A stretch of DNA of 64,000 bases, from the NCBI RefSeq assembly GCF_900155435.1, contig NZ_LT700212.1, positions 1,261,857 through 1,325,856 on the forward strand, in the 5' to 3' direction. Positions 1-7,569 of this stretch are shown in pieces. The notes under the pieces were generated by a model. It was given only the letters and a program-made list of their open reading frames with translations. It was not told the DNA's origin and did not search any database. Each line of letters begins with the position of its first letter. Position 1 is the first letter of the stretch. Both the position numbers and the translations under genes were made by a program. This DNA is from Actinomyces provencensis (lineage in GTDB: Bacteria; Actinomycetota; Actinomycetes; Actinomycetales; Actinomycetaceae).

Positions 1-5
1 GGGGG

Positions 6-23
6 TCGAAGTCCGCTCTGTTT
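6..23 (+). repeat. Single copy of the 23-bp repeat family at the window edge
   Basis: Positions 8-22 read GAAGTCCGCTCTGTT, identical to the core of the units in the arrays at 56798-56912 and 57045-57159. The next position 23 bp to the right carries no copy, so this is probably the last unit of an array that lies to the left of the window. Confidence 0.7.
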
Positions 24-35
24 GCCGCCATCGCA

Positions 36-58
36 GGTCATCCACCCATCGGATGACC
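36..58. repeat. Short inverted repeat (8-bp arms)
   Basis: GGTCATCC at 36-43 pairs perfectly with GGATGACC at 51-58 across a 7-nt loop. It could be a hairpin or a protein-binding dyad. No T-run follows. Confidence 0.4.
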
Positions 59-274
59 GCCAGTGGGTGGGAGATGGAGGCCGGGTGGGAGACCGGGGCA
101 TCGCTGCAGATCCCGACCGGGCCGGGACCTCTGCGCCACAGCGGCCCACAGACGGCTCCCAAGAGAACCTCTCCGACCTCCACCGGGAACAGGAACGCCC
201 GTAATGCCCGCACGGGACGTGTCCTGGTCCCCGTCCGGGTACCCGTCCCGATGCGGTGCGCACATCCGATGCGC

Positions 275-408
275 AGAAATGCACCCAGTTTCGAGCGACT
301 GCGCCTGGGCTCCGATGAACGCACAAGCATCGTCGCAGGTCAGAAGGAGGGGCCGCCGCCACGAGTGGCGCCACCCGCCCATTGCACGCAGAAACTGGGT
401 GCATTCCT
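275..408. repeat. Inverted repeat, 18-bp arms, 98-bp spacer
   Basis: AGAAATGCACCCAGTTTC (275-292) matches the reverse complement of 391-408 at 17 of 18 positions. The arms enclose non-coding DNA. This resembles the ends of a tiny non-autonomous element or a dispersed palindromic repeat, but no target-site duplication could be confirmed. Confidence 0.5.
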
Positions 409-458
409 GCACAGGATCAGCCGTGCCGACTCAGGGGCGCGAGCTCAGGGGCCCCAGC

Positions 459-1193
459 TCAGGGCCGCGTACCGACGAAACCGGGCGCCAAGTGCTGCAT
501 GGCATCGCGGGAGGCCATGTTCTCCGCATGCTTCTTCGACGAGGCCGTCGCCACGCCCTGCGCCTCGCCCTCACCGAAGGACACCTCTGCGGTGAACAGC
601 CGGTGGTGGTCGGGACCCTGGCCGTGCACGGTGAACACAGGTTCCGGCAGGTGTTCCTGCTGGGCGTACTCCGCGATGATCGTCTTCCAGTCCTGGGTCT
701 GGCCCCGCTCCACCGCCTGGTCGAGCAGGAAGGCCACCAGGTCCAGGACCACACGCCGGGTCTGCTCCAGGCCCAGGGACAGGTACGTCGCCCCGATCAG
801 CGCTTCCACGGTGTCGGAGAGGATCGAGTCCTTGTCACGACCGCCGGTCAGGCCCTCGCCCTTGCCCAGGCGGATGAAGTCTCCCAGCCCGATGCGGCGT
901 GCCACCTGGGCCAGTGGCTCCTGGGAGACGGTGGCCGCGCGCATGCGGGACAGGTCCGACTCCGGCAGGTCAGGGTGGTCGTGGTAGAGCCGGTCGGCCA
1001 CCACGATGGACAGGACCGCATCGCCGAGGAACTCCAGGCGCTCGTTGTGGGGGATCCCCCCGGCCTCGTAGGCGTAGGAGCGGTGGGTGAGTGCCAGGTC
1101 CAGGAGCTCCGGGTCGATCTCCGCCCCCCAGAGGGGCAGCAGTTCCGCGGGGTTGTCATTGGGTGGGACGGGCAGTCGCAGCTTGCGGGACAT
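459..1193 (-). CDS. rnc: Ribonuclease III
   Basis: Endonuclease that cleaves double-stranded RNA, chiefly in rRNA precursor processing and mRNA turnover in the cytoplasm. The 244-residue product has the normal family length. Residues 50-60 carry the signature NERLEFLGDAV, whose acidic residues bind the catalytic metal, and a second acidic motif (DTVEALIGA) lies near residue 130. A double-stranded RNA-binding domain fills the C-terminal third, including the basic ASSKKHAEN stretch. Its ATG overlaps the TGA of the DUF177 gene, indicating coupled translation. In related bacteria bL32 (rpmF) usually lies between these two genes; it is absent here. Confidence 0.96.
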   Translation of the reverse strand: MSRKLRLPVPPNDNPAELLPLWGAEIDPELLDLALTHRSYAYEAGGIPHNERLEFLGDAVLSIVVADRLYHDHPDLPESDLSRMRAATVSQEPLAQVARRIGLGDFIRLGKGEGLTGGRDKDSILSDTVEALIGATYLSLGLEQTRRVVLDLVAFLLDQAVERGQTQDWKTIIAEYAQQEHLPEPVFTVHGQGPDHHRLFTAEVSFGEGEAQGVATASSKKHAENMASRDAMQHLAPGFVGTRP

Positions 1194-1858
1194 CAGGCCT
1201 GGTCACTCCCGTCGTCAGCGTGCCCTTCCGCGGTGTCCGCGCCGCCGTCGGGACCGTCGCCTCCCGCGGCGTCCCCACCGTCCCCGTCCTCCTCCGCAGC
1301 GTCCCCCTCGGGGTCCAGCAGCGCGGCGAGGGCGGCCAGTCTCGGATCGATGTCGTCGTGGTGGTGGTCAGCCGGGGCATCGGCCAGCCGGATCCCGCAC
1401 TGGGGGCACAGCCCCGGACAGTCGGGGCGGCACAGCGGCAGGGGGTCCACCATGTCGAGGACCTCGTCACGGACCAGTGGCTCCAGGTCCACGACGTCGC
1501 CGTCCTGGACGGTGAGCATCTCCTCGGGGAGCTCGTCCTCCGGGGTGGGGGTGGTGCGACGCTTCGGGGACTCGAAGTAGACCTCTGCGGCGTGGAACTC
1601 GCCCTCCTCCACCACCGGGTCCAGGCAGCGCACGCACTCGCCGTGGAGTTCCACGTCGCCCGTGACCTGGGCGAGGACCCCCTCGTCCACGCTGGTCAGG
1701 GCGACGTCCAGGTGCAGGGTGCTGCGCGGCTCGACCCACATGGCGGAGGTCCCCAGGTCATCGGGGACCGTCCAGTCGACCTCGTGGTGTGCGGTCGACC
1801 CCAGGGTCCGGGGAAGGCCGCGCAGGGAGAGCTGCAGGTTGGTGTCAGTCGTGGTCAA
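1193..1858 (-). CDS. DUF177 (YceD-family) metal-binding protein
   Basis: Member of the YceD/DUF177 family, linked in other bacteria to 23S rRNA and bL32 biogenesis. The family core runs from about residue 30 to 170, with GECVRCLDPV followed by a cysteine cluster (CRPDCPGLCPQCG) that probably binds zinc. The C-terminal 45 residues are a low-complexity Asp/Gly/Ala-rich tail not typical of the family. There is no ATG or GTG at the expected place; the likeliest start is TTG at 1858, giving 221 residues and overlapping the sepIVA-like gene by 14 nt. Upstream and downstream genes overlap it, so it is translated as part of the rnc operon. Family call is firm; start and function are less so. Confidence 0.8.
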   Translation of the reverse strand: MTTTDTNLQLSLRGLPRTLGSTAHHEVDWTVPDDLGTSAMWVEPRSTLHLDVALTSVDEGVLAQVTGDVELHGECVRCLDPVVEEGEFHAAEVYFESPKRRTTPTPEDELPEEMLTVQDGDVVDLEPLVRDEVLDMVDPLPLCRPDCPGLCPQCGIRLADAPADHHHDDIDPRLAALAALLDPEGDAAEEDGDGGDAAGGDGPDGGADTAEGHADDGSDQA

Positions 1859-2651
1859 TGTCAATGTCCGTCTGGTCGATTCCGTTCCGGTCGGCGATGG
1901 CCCGACGACCGGCGTCCGTGCGGCGCTGGAGGTCTGCCAGCAGGTGTGCGACCTCCGAGAGCGTCTTGGCAGCGTACTCGTCCGCGCCACGTCGCAGCTG
2001 GGCGTCCGTGGACTTGGCCTCCGCGACGATCTGGCGTGCGCGGTCCTCCGCCAGGTGGGTGATGTTCTCCGTGGAGACCAGTCGCTCCGCCTGGGCGTTG
2101 GCGTCGGCGATGGTCGACTCGGCGTCGGAGCGCGCCTGGTTGCGGGTCTCCTCGGCCTCCTCCTGGGCGCGGGTCACCGTGTGGGAGGCCTGCTCGCGTG
2201 CGTCCTGGAGCATCTGGTCGGCACGCTCGCGTGCGTCGTCCAGGGTGGAGCGCGCCCGCGTGTTCGCCTCGGCGATGGTGACCTCGGCGGCGGAGTCCGC
2301 GCGCCCGAGCACCGCATCGGCGTCCGCGACCACTGCGTCGGCGGCCACCAGGTCGTCCGGGAGTGCTTCGCGGGCCTGGTCGATGAGGTCCAGCAGCTCG
2401 GCCCTGTTCACCATGACGCTGGCTGACAGGGGCACCGAGCGGGCCTGGTCGATGAGGTCCTCCAGCTGGTCGAGGGCAGCGATGACCGTGGAGGGACCGT
2501 AGACGGCCTCACTCCCCCACTGCTGGCTCCCCTCGGCCCCGGACGCACCGGCCTGGCCGTGGTCCTCGCCCGTGCCGCCCACGCCGGTCGCCGCGGGGTG
2601 GGCGGCGTCGCCCTCGTCCATCGCGCCCCCGACGTGCTCCTGCTCAGACAT
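1845..2651 (-). CDS. SepIVA-like DivIVA-domain coiled-coil cell division protein
   Basis: A 268-residue protein with an acidic Gly/Ala-rich N-terminus (about 60 residues) and then a long charged coiled coil. Heptad-like stretches such as DQAREALPDDL and ARERADQMLQDAREQA, rich in Ala, Glu and Arg, run to the end. In mycobacteria the gene beside DUF177 and rnc encodes SepIVA, an essential septal and cell-elongation factor; the same order here is the main reason for the name. The ATG at 2651 overlaps the coaD stop by 8 nt. The C-terminal tail is Asp-rich. It might instead be described simply as a DivIVA/ATP synthase-B-like coiled-coil protein. Confidence 0.72.
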   Translation of the reverse strand: MSEQEHVGGAMDEGDAAHPAATGVGGTGEDHGQAGASGAEGSQQWGSEAVYGPSTVIAALDQLEDLIDQARSVPLSASVMVNRAELLDLIDQAREALPDDLVAADAVVADADAVLGRADSAAEVTIAEANTRARSTLDDARERADQMLQDAREQASHTVTRAQEEAEETRNQARSDAESTIADANAQAERLVSTENITHLAEDRARQIVAEAKSTDAQLRRGADEYAAKTLSEVAHLLADLQRRTDAGRRAIADRNGIDQTDIDIDHD

Positions 2652-3162
2652 CGCTGCCTCCCTCTTGCCCGGCACCACGGTGGGTGCCCTCGGGCCCATT
2701 GTCCGCCATCGCGCGCGCGACGCCTGCCGGAACATACCGGGAGACGTCCATTCCCCACGAGGCGAGTTCGCGCACGATGGAGGAGGAGACGTGCACCAGC
2801 TCGGGGCTGGTGGGCAGCAGGACCGTCTCGACGCCCCCGATCTCGCGGTTCACGCTGGCCTGGAGGATCTCCCAGGACACGTCCGCGGAGTCACGGATGC
2901 CCTTGATGACCATGTCCGCGTCGTGCTCGCGGCAGAAGTCGACGAGGAGCCCGTCCATGCGGGCGACCTCCACGCGCGGCATGCCCTCCAGCGCCCCACG
3001 GATGAACCCGGTGCGCCGGTCGATGTCGAAGTGGGCGGTCTTGTGGGCGTTGACACCCACCGCCACGACCACCAGGTCCGCCACACGCGTCGCGCGCCGG
3101 ATCAGGTCGACGTGGCCCAGGGTGACCGGGTCGAAGGACCCGGGCAGGACAGCTGTGGTCAT
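2644..3162 (-). CDS. coaD: Phosphopantetheine adenylyltransferase
   Basis: Transfers AMP from ATP to 4'-phosphopantetheine, the penultimate step of coenzyme A synthesis. The 172-residue product has the nucleotidyltransferase motif GSFDPVTLGH at residues 8-17 and the later VSSSIVRELA segment that closes the ATP site. The last 20 residues form a Gly-rich tail beyond the usual 160-residue length. A TAGACT box lies exactly 6 nt before the ATG, so the gene may have its own leaderless promoter and drive the sepIVA-DUF177-rnc group behind it. Confidence 0.96.
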   Translation of the reverse strand: MTTAVLPGSFDPVTLGHVDLIRRATRVADLVVVAVGVNAHKTAHFDIDRRTGFIRGALEGMPRVEVARMDGLLVDFCREHDADMVIKGIRDSADVSWEILQASVNREIGGVETVLLPTSPELVHVSSSIVRELASWGMDVSRYVPAGVARAMADNGPEGTHRGAGQEGGSDV

Positions 3163-3168
3163 GGGCCC

Positions 3169-3174
3169 AGTCTA
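3169..3174 (-). promoter_or_regulatory. -10 box for leaderless coaD transcript
   Basis: TAGACT on the minus strand, separated from the coaD ATG by 6 nt. Transcription would begin at or next to the start codon, and no Shine-Dalgarno sequence is present. Confidence 0.55.
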
Positions 3175-3195
3175 CGAGGGCGACGCCGTGGCCAG

Positions 3196-3912
3196 TCAGG
3201 CGGGTGGCTGCGCGTCCGGTGGTGGCTGGGTGCCGGGCAGCGCGTCCGGTGGTGGCTGGGTGCCGGGCAGTGCACCCGGCGCGAGCTGTGTGGACCGCAC
3301 GGAAGGGGTCGGTGCCGCCGGCACGGTGGTGTGGGACTCCTCCGGTGCCAGCGGCGGGCCGGCGAACCACACGGCGGTCTCGCCGTAGGTGCGCTGTTCC
3401 TCCAGGTGCAGGTGCTCGGGCCATCCGGGCTCGGGGCTGCGCGTGGAACGCTCGACGACGACCAAAGTGTCCGCCCCGATCCACGGGCCCAGGAGGTGCA
3501 GGACCTCGGTGAGGTCGTCCTCGGGGACGTCGTAGGGCGGGTCGACCAGGACGAGGTCGATGTCACCCCCCAGTGCCTCCCCACGGCGCGACAGCAGGTA
3601 GGAACGCACATCGGCGGAGTGCACCCGCGCCACCTCCCCCAGGCCCAAGGTGCGCACATTGGCGCTGATCACCTGGGCTGCGGGGCGGGACCGCTCCACG
3701 AGGTCGACCTCGGCGGCACCACGGGAGGCGGCCTCCAGGCCGAGCGCCCCGGAACCGGCGTACAGGTCCAGGACGTGGGCCCCGTCCACGACGTCCATGT
3801 GCTCCAGGCGCGAGAAGAGCGCCTCGCGGACACGCTCCGAGGTGGGTCGTGTCCCGCGTGCTGGGACCCTCAGGGTGCGTCCCCCGGCCTCGCCCGCCAC
3901 GATCCTGGTCAT
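3196..3912 (-). CDS. rsmD: 16S rRNA (guanine-966-N2)-methyltransferase RsmD
   Basis: SAM-dependent enzyme that methylates G966 of 16S rRNA in the small ribosomal subunit. Visible motifs are the SAM-binding loop DLYAGSGALGLEA near residue 50 and the catalytic DPPY motif (VLVDPPYDV) near residue 125. After about residue 185 the 238-residue protein continues as a low-complexity Pro/Thr/Gln-rich tail containing a duplicated ten-residue unit (LPGTQPPPDA), encoded by two identical 30-bp DNA repeats. A TAGAGT box sits 6 nt upstream of the ATG. It is followed by coaD, the conserved partner in many genomes. Confidence 0.93.
   Translation of the reverse strand: MTRIVAGEAGGRTLRVPARGTRPTSERVREALFSRLEHMDVVDGAHVLDLYAGSGALGLEAASRGAAEVDLVERSRPAAQVISANVRTLGLGEVARVHSADVRSYLLSRRGEALGGDIDLVLVDPPYDVPEDDLTEVLHLLGPWIGADTLVVVERSTRSPEPGWPEHLHLEEQRTYGETAVWFAGPPLAPEESHTTVPAAPTPSVRSTQLAPGALPGTQPPPDALPGTQPPPDAQPPA
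3211..3270. repeat. Perfect 30-bp tandem duplication inside rsmD
   Basis: Bases 3211-3240 and 3241-3270 are identical. The period is a multiple of three, so the rsmD frame is preserved, and the repeat encodes a doubled decapeptide in the disordered C-terminal tail. Confidence 0.95.
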
Positions 3913-3918
3913 GCCCCA

Positions 3919-3924
3919 ACTCTA
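3919..3924 (-). promoter_or_regulatory. -10 box for leaderless rsmD transcript
   Basis: TAGAGT on the minus strand, 6 nt before the rsmD ATG, with no Shine-Dalgarno sequence between them. Confidence 0.55.
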
Positions 3925-4001
3925 GGGGCACTTCACCTGGTGGCGCCCCCGCGCCCCGGACAGCTCGGCGGCGTGGACAGCGGGTGGGGAGAATGTGGAC
4001 C

Positions 4002-4937
4002 ATGTCCCCGACCAGGTCCCCGCACGCCGACGTGGCGTCACCGAGCGGCAGGGCGCCGGTTCCGGGCCGGGTCGCCGAGGTCCGGGCCGGGCTCGCCACG
4101 GTCCTGCCGGCGGCCGTGGCGATCGCCTGCACGGGGGCGACCTTCGGGGTGCTGGTCGTCCAGAGCGGTCTGCCGTGGTGGTGGGCGCCGCTGTGCCAGG
4201 CCGTCGTCTTCGCGGGCTCGCTGGAGTTCGTGCTGGTGGGTCTGGCCGTGGCCTCGGCCCCACTGGGGACCGTGGCCCTGACCGCGCTCCTCGTGAACTC
4301 CCGCCACGTCTTCTACGCGCTGTCCTTCCCCCTCGACCGCGTCCACGGACGCCTCGCCCGCCTGTACTCGATCCACACCCTCACCGACGAGGCCTACGCC
4401 CTCACCGCCACGCCCGCGGCGCGGACCTGGTCGGGCACCCGCATCCTCACCATCCAGGCCGCACTCCAGGTCTCCTGGGTGGCGGGTGGCCTGCTGGGAG
4501 TCGGGCTGGGTTCCCTGCTGCCCCCGGAGGTGCCGGGGCTGGGTTTCGCCTTCACCGCGCTGTTCGTGGTGCTGGCCATGGATGCCCACCGCGCGACCGG
4601 CTCGTTGCCCTTCCCGCTGGTCGCCGCTGCCTGCGCGACGGCGGCCGCCGTGTGGGCCCCGCACGACATGCTGCTCGTCGCCATGGTCGCCTACGTCTGC
4701 GTGCTGCTGGGCGTGTGGGGCACCGCGGGCCTGCGGGCCGGGCGTCGTGGGCCCGTCCTCGCGGACGAGGGCGGGGCCCGCGTCGTCCTGACGGGAGGCG
4801 GGAAGCACCGCGCAGCGGCCACGGACGCAGCAGTCCCGGACGCCGCGGGCACCCGGAGCACCGGGGACGAGGGCGGCCCGGCACCCGGGAACCCCGACGG
4901 GGACCGCGACGAGCACAGGGGAGGACCCCGTGTCTGA
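4002..4937 (+). CDS. azlC: AzlC-family branched-chain amino acid exporter, large subunit
   Basis: Membrane subunit of an AzlCD exporter for branched-chain or related amino acids. The product has several hydrophobic helices between about residues 35 and 240, and typical family features such as TGATFGVL, FAGSLEFVLVGL and LLVNSRHVFYALS. The last 60 residues are a hydrophilic Gly/Asp-rich tail, making it longer (311 residues) than the usual 230-250. ATG 4002 is preferred because a GGGGAG motif lies about 10 nt upstream; an ATG 9 nt earlier is possible. The stop overlaps the azlD GTG by 8 nt, so the two subunits are co-translated. Confidence 0.9.
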   Translation: MSPTRSPHADVASPSGRAPVPGRVAEVRAGLATVLPAAVAIACTGATFGVLVVQSGLPWWWAPLCQAVVFAGSLEFVLVGLAVASAPLGTVALTALLVNSRHVFYALSFPLDRVHGRLARLYSIHTLTDEAYALTATPAARTWSGTRILTIQAALQVSWVAGGLLGVGLGSLLPPEVPGLGFAFTALFVVLAMDAHRATGSLPFPLVAAACATAAAVWAPHDMLLVAMVAYVCVLLGVWGTAGLRAGRRGPVLADEGGARVVLTGGGKHRAAATDAAVPDAAGTRSTGDEGGPAPGNPDGDRDEHRGGPRV

Positions 4938-5253
4938 GACCTACCTGGTCGCCGTCGTCCTGGTCGCGGCCGCCGTCACCTTCGTCCTGCGGGCGGCTCC
5001 CTTCGCACTGGTCGCACGGCTGCGGGAGTCACGACTCCTGCCGTGGCTCGGGGCCCGCATGCCGGTGGGCATCATGGTGATCCTGGCCGTCTACACGGTC
5101 CACGACACCGACTTCGGGGACAGTGCGCAGTTGTCGCCCCTGCTGGTCGGCCTGGCGGTGACCGTCGGTCTGCACCTGTGGCGCCACAACCCCGTCCTCA
5201 GCATCGTCGCCGGCACCGTGGCCTGCATCGGTGCCTCCGCACTGTTCACCTGA
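4930..5253 (+). CDS. azlD: AzlD-family exporter small subunit
   Basis: Small membrane partner of AzlC. The 107-residue protein has three to four hydrophobic segments and the family pattern RAAPFALVARLRES followed by LPWLGARMPVGIMVILAVYT. It begins with GTG inside the 3' end of azlC (8-nt overlap). The gene converges on recG across about 100 bp. Confidence 0.9.
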   Translation: MSETYLVAVVLVAAAVTFVLRAAPFALVARLRESRLLPWLGARMPVGIMVILAVYTVHDTDFGDSAQLSPLLVGLAVTVGLHLWRHNPVLSIVAGTVACIGASALFT

Positions 5254-5310
5254 GGACCTGTGTCCACGCTCCGCCGCGCACGACGCGACCCACGGGAGAC
5301 AATGATCCCG

Positions 5311-5332
5311 TCCGGGTGTCCGTGCATCCGGA
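5311..5332. terminator. Possible terminator between azlD and recG
   Basis: TCCGGGTG (5311-5318) can pair with CATCCGGA (5325-5332) over a 6-nt loop with one G-U pair. It lies in the convergent gap and lacks a T-run, so support is weak. Confidence 0.3.
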
Positions 5333-5352
5333 GAGGAGCCCCCTCGGGCCCC

Positions 5353-7569
5353 TCAGGAACGTTCCATCCACACGATGTCGCTGCCCGCCCTCGCGCGCAC
5401 CGCTCGCGCCAGATCGGGGTGCTCCGACAGGGCCGGATCGGCACCGACCACCAGTGAGGCCTCCTCACGGGCCTCACGGATGACGGCCTCGTCGCGCTGC
5501 ACGGAGAGGAACCGCAGGCCCGAGGTGCGCCCCGACTGGTCCGCCCCGAGCACGTCTCCCTCCCGGCGCAGGCGCAGGTCCTCATCCGCCAGCTCGAAGC
5601 CGTTGGTGGTGGAGGCGAAGGCCCGCAGCCTCTCCATGGACCACTCCGAGATCTCGTGGCGGTGCACCGCCATGCACACCGACGCCCGTGTCGACCTCCC
5701 CACCCGCCCGCGCAGCTGGTGGAGCTGGGAGAGCCCGAACTGCTGGGCGTCCAGGACCACCATCATGGAGGCCTCCGGCACGTCGACCCCGACCTCGACC
5801 ACCGTCGTCGCCACCACCACCGGCGCGCGGCCCTCCGCGAAGTCGTCCATGACCTGTGTCTTCTCCGCGGCGTTCATGCGCCCGTGGAGCTCGTGGATAC
5901 CGAGTCCGGCCAGTGGGCCGCCCGTGCGCAGGGACTCCGCCACGGCATGCACGCTGGCCAGGGGTGGTGGGGTGTGGCCCGCCGCAGCCCCCGCACCGCT
6001 CCCGGCCTCCGCATCGGCCACGGGGTCGCCCTCGTCGATGCGCGGGCACACGACGTAGACGCGTCCGCCGGCGTCGACCTCCTCGCGGGCGCGCGCCCAC
6101 AGGCGTGTCATCCAGGCGGGGTTCGCGGCGTCGACGAGGAAGGTCTCGACGGGGGTGCGCCCCGGGGGCAGGCCGGTCATGCGGGTCTCGTCGAGGTCGC
6201 CGAAGACCGTCATCGCGACCGTGCGCGGAATGGGTGTGGCCGTCATGACGAGCTGGTGGGGCACGCTCACGCCGCCCTCGTCACCGGCCGCATCGATGCT
6301 CCCACCGCCGCCCGGGCGGCGCAGGCGATCACGTTGGGCGACGCCGAAACGGTGCTGCTCGTCCACGACCACCAGGCCCAGGTCGGGGAATTCCACGGAG
6401 TCCTGCAGCAGGGCGTGGGTGCCCACGACGATCAACGGCCCGCCCGCCCTCAGGGCCACGTCCACCTCGCGCCTGACCACCGCCCGGGTGGAGCCGGTCA
6501 GCAGGCGCAGCTCGACATCCGTCCCCTCCGCGCGCAGCGCCGCCAACAGGGCCGTCAGGGAGGCGGCGTGCTGCTCGGCGAGGATCTCGGTGGGGGCCAG
6601 GAGCGCGGCCTGGTGGCCTGCGCCCACGACCTGGCACATGGCGGCCAGCGCGACCACGGTCTTGCCGGACCCGACATCGCCCTGGAGCAGGCGTTGCATG
6701 GGACGGGTGCCCTCGAGGTCGACCTGGACCTCCGAGAGCGCACGACGTTGGGAGTCGGTGAGCTCGAAGGGCAGGGAGTCCAGCAACCCCTCCAGCACGC
6801 GGTTGCCCTCCACGGGGCAGGCCGGAGCCCGCTCGGCACGGGCCCCTTCCCTCGCCTCCAGCAGCCCGGTCTGGAGGACGAAGGCCTCGGCCCAGGCGAG
6901 GCTGGCGCGCGCGGCCCGGTGCTCGGCGTCGTCGAGGGGCCGGTGCAACTGACGCAGGGCCGCCGCATGGGCGAGCAGTCCGCGGCGCGTCCGCACCTCG
7001 GCGGGCACGGGGTCGGGCACCTCCGCGTCGACGAGGGCGTCCAGAACCATGCCGACTGCGCGGGCCACCATCCAGGAGGTGAGTCCTGACCCACCGGGGT
7101 AGATGGGGATCGGGCGCTCCTGGCGGCGGCGGATGTCCTCCTCCGTCTCACCCTCCGCACCCTCGAACTGGGGGTGGGTGAGCTGGAGGTGCCCGCGGTA
7201 GGAGCCGACCTTGCCCGCGAACAGGAAATGGGCCCCGGGCACCAGGAGCCTCTGGTGGGGGGCCAGGCGGAACTCGTTGGTGGCGAAGAAGGTGGCGTCG
7301 ATGACGTCGGTGCCGTCGGTGAGTGCCACCTCCAGGCGCACCCCCTTGCGGGAGCGGTTGGGGACGAGGCGGGTGGAGACGACCTCGGCGAGGATCGTGA
7401 CGTCCTCCCCCTCACGCAGGCCCGACAGCCTGGTCATCGCTCCCCAGTGGTAGTAGCGACGCGGCGCCACCGCCAGCAGGTCCCCGACCGTCGTCAGTCC
7501 CGCCCCCGCCAGCTTGCGTGCGGTGGCCTTGGGCAGGCGCAGGTCGAGGGGGACGTCGAGGGCGTTCAT
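5353..7569 (-). CDS. recG: ATP-dependent DNA helicase RecG
   Basis: Branch-migrating helicase that remodels stalled forks and Holliday junctions. The 738-residue product has the N-terminal wedge/OB region (residues 20-150), Walker A GDVGSGKT at 297-304, the box II motif DEQHRFG, motif III TATPIPRT and a C-terminal helicase domain ending in the characteristic QLRGRVGRS segment. Two Gly/Ala-rich insertions (after GVAQRDRLRR and after CPRIDEGDP) are not typical. The ATG overlaps the stop of the upstream DAK-domain gene as ATGA, and recG commonly follows such a gene in Gram-positive bacteria. Confidence 0.96.
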   Translation of the reverse strand: MNALDVPLDLRLPKATARKLAGAGLTTVGDLLAVAPRRYYHWGAMTRLSGLREGEDVTILAEVVSTRLVPNRSRKGVRLEVALTDGTDVIDATFFATNEFRLAPHQRLLVPGAHFLFAGKVGSYRGHLQLTHPQFEGAEGETEEDIRRRQERPIPIYPGGSGLTSWMVARAVGMVLDALVDAEVPDPVPAEVRTRRGLLAHAAALRQLHRPLDDAEHRAARASLAWAEAFVLQTGLLEAREGARAERAPACPVEGNRVLEGLLDSLPFELTDSQRRALSEVQVDLEGTRPMQRLLQGDVGSGKTVVALAAMCQVVGAGHQAALLAPTEILAEQHAASLTALLAALRAEGTDVELRLLTGSTRAVVRREVDVALRAGGPLIVVGTHALLQDSVEFPDLGLVVVDEQHRFGVAQRDRLRRPGGGGSIDAAGDEGGVSVPHQLVMTATPIPRTVAMTVFGDLDETRMTGLPPGRTPVETFLVDAANPAWMTRLWARAREEVDAGGRVYVVCPRIDEGDPVADAEAGSGAGAAAGHTPPPLASVHAVAESLRTGGPLAGLGIHELHGRMNAAEKTQVMDDFAEGRAPVVVATTVVEVGVDVPEASMMVVLDAQQFGLSQLHQLRGRVGRSTRASVCMAVHRHEISEWSMERLRAFASTTNGFELADEDLRLRREGDVLGADQSGRTSGLRFLSVQRDEAVIREAREEASLVVGADPALSEHPDLARAVRARAGSDIVWMERS

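Larger units (their letters stand above)
1..458. other. Gene-free stretch downstream of rnc
   Basis: No coding region here has a recognisable product; the open frames look like high-GC chance frames. The stretch holds one copy of the 23-bp repeat family at its left edge, a small hairpin at 36-58 and a long-spaced inverted repeat (275-292 with 391-408). It follows the end of rnc, where many actinobacteria continue with mutM and smc; neither is present. Confidence 0.6.

Noticed and set aside
53-595. Plus-strand frame of 180 codons at the left end
   Set aside because: No ribosome binding site and no recognisable domain; composition is Arg/Pro-rich as in chance frames, and it runs into rnc antisense.
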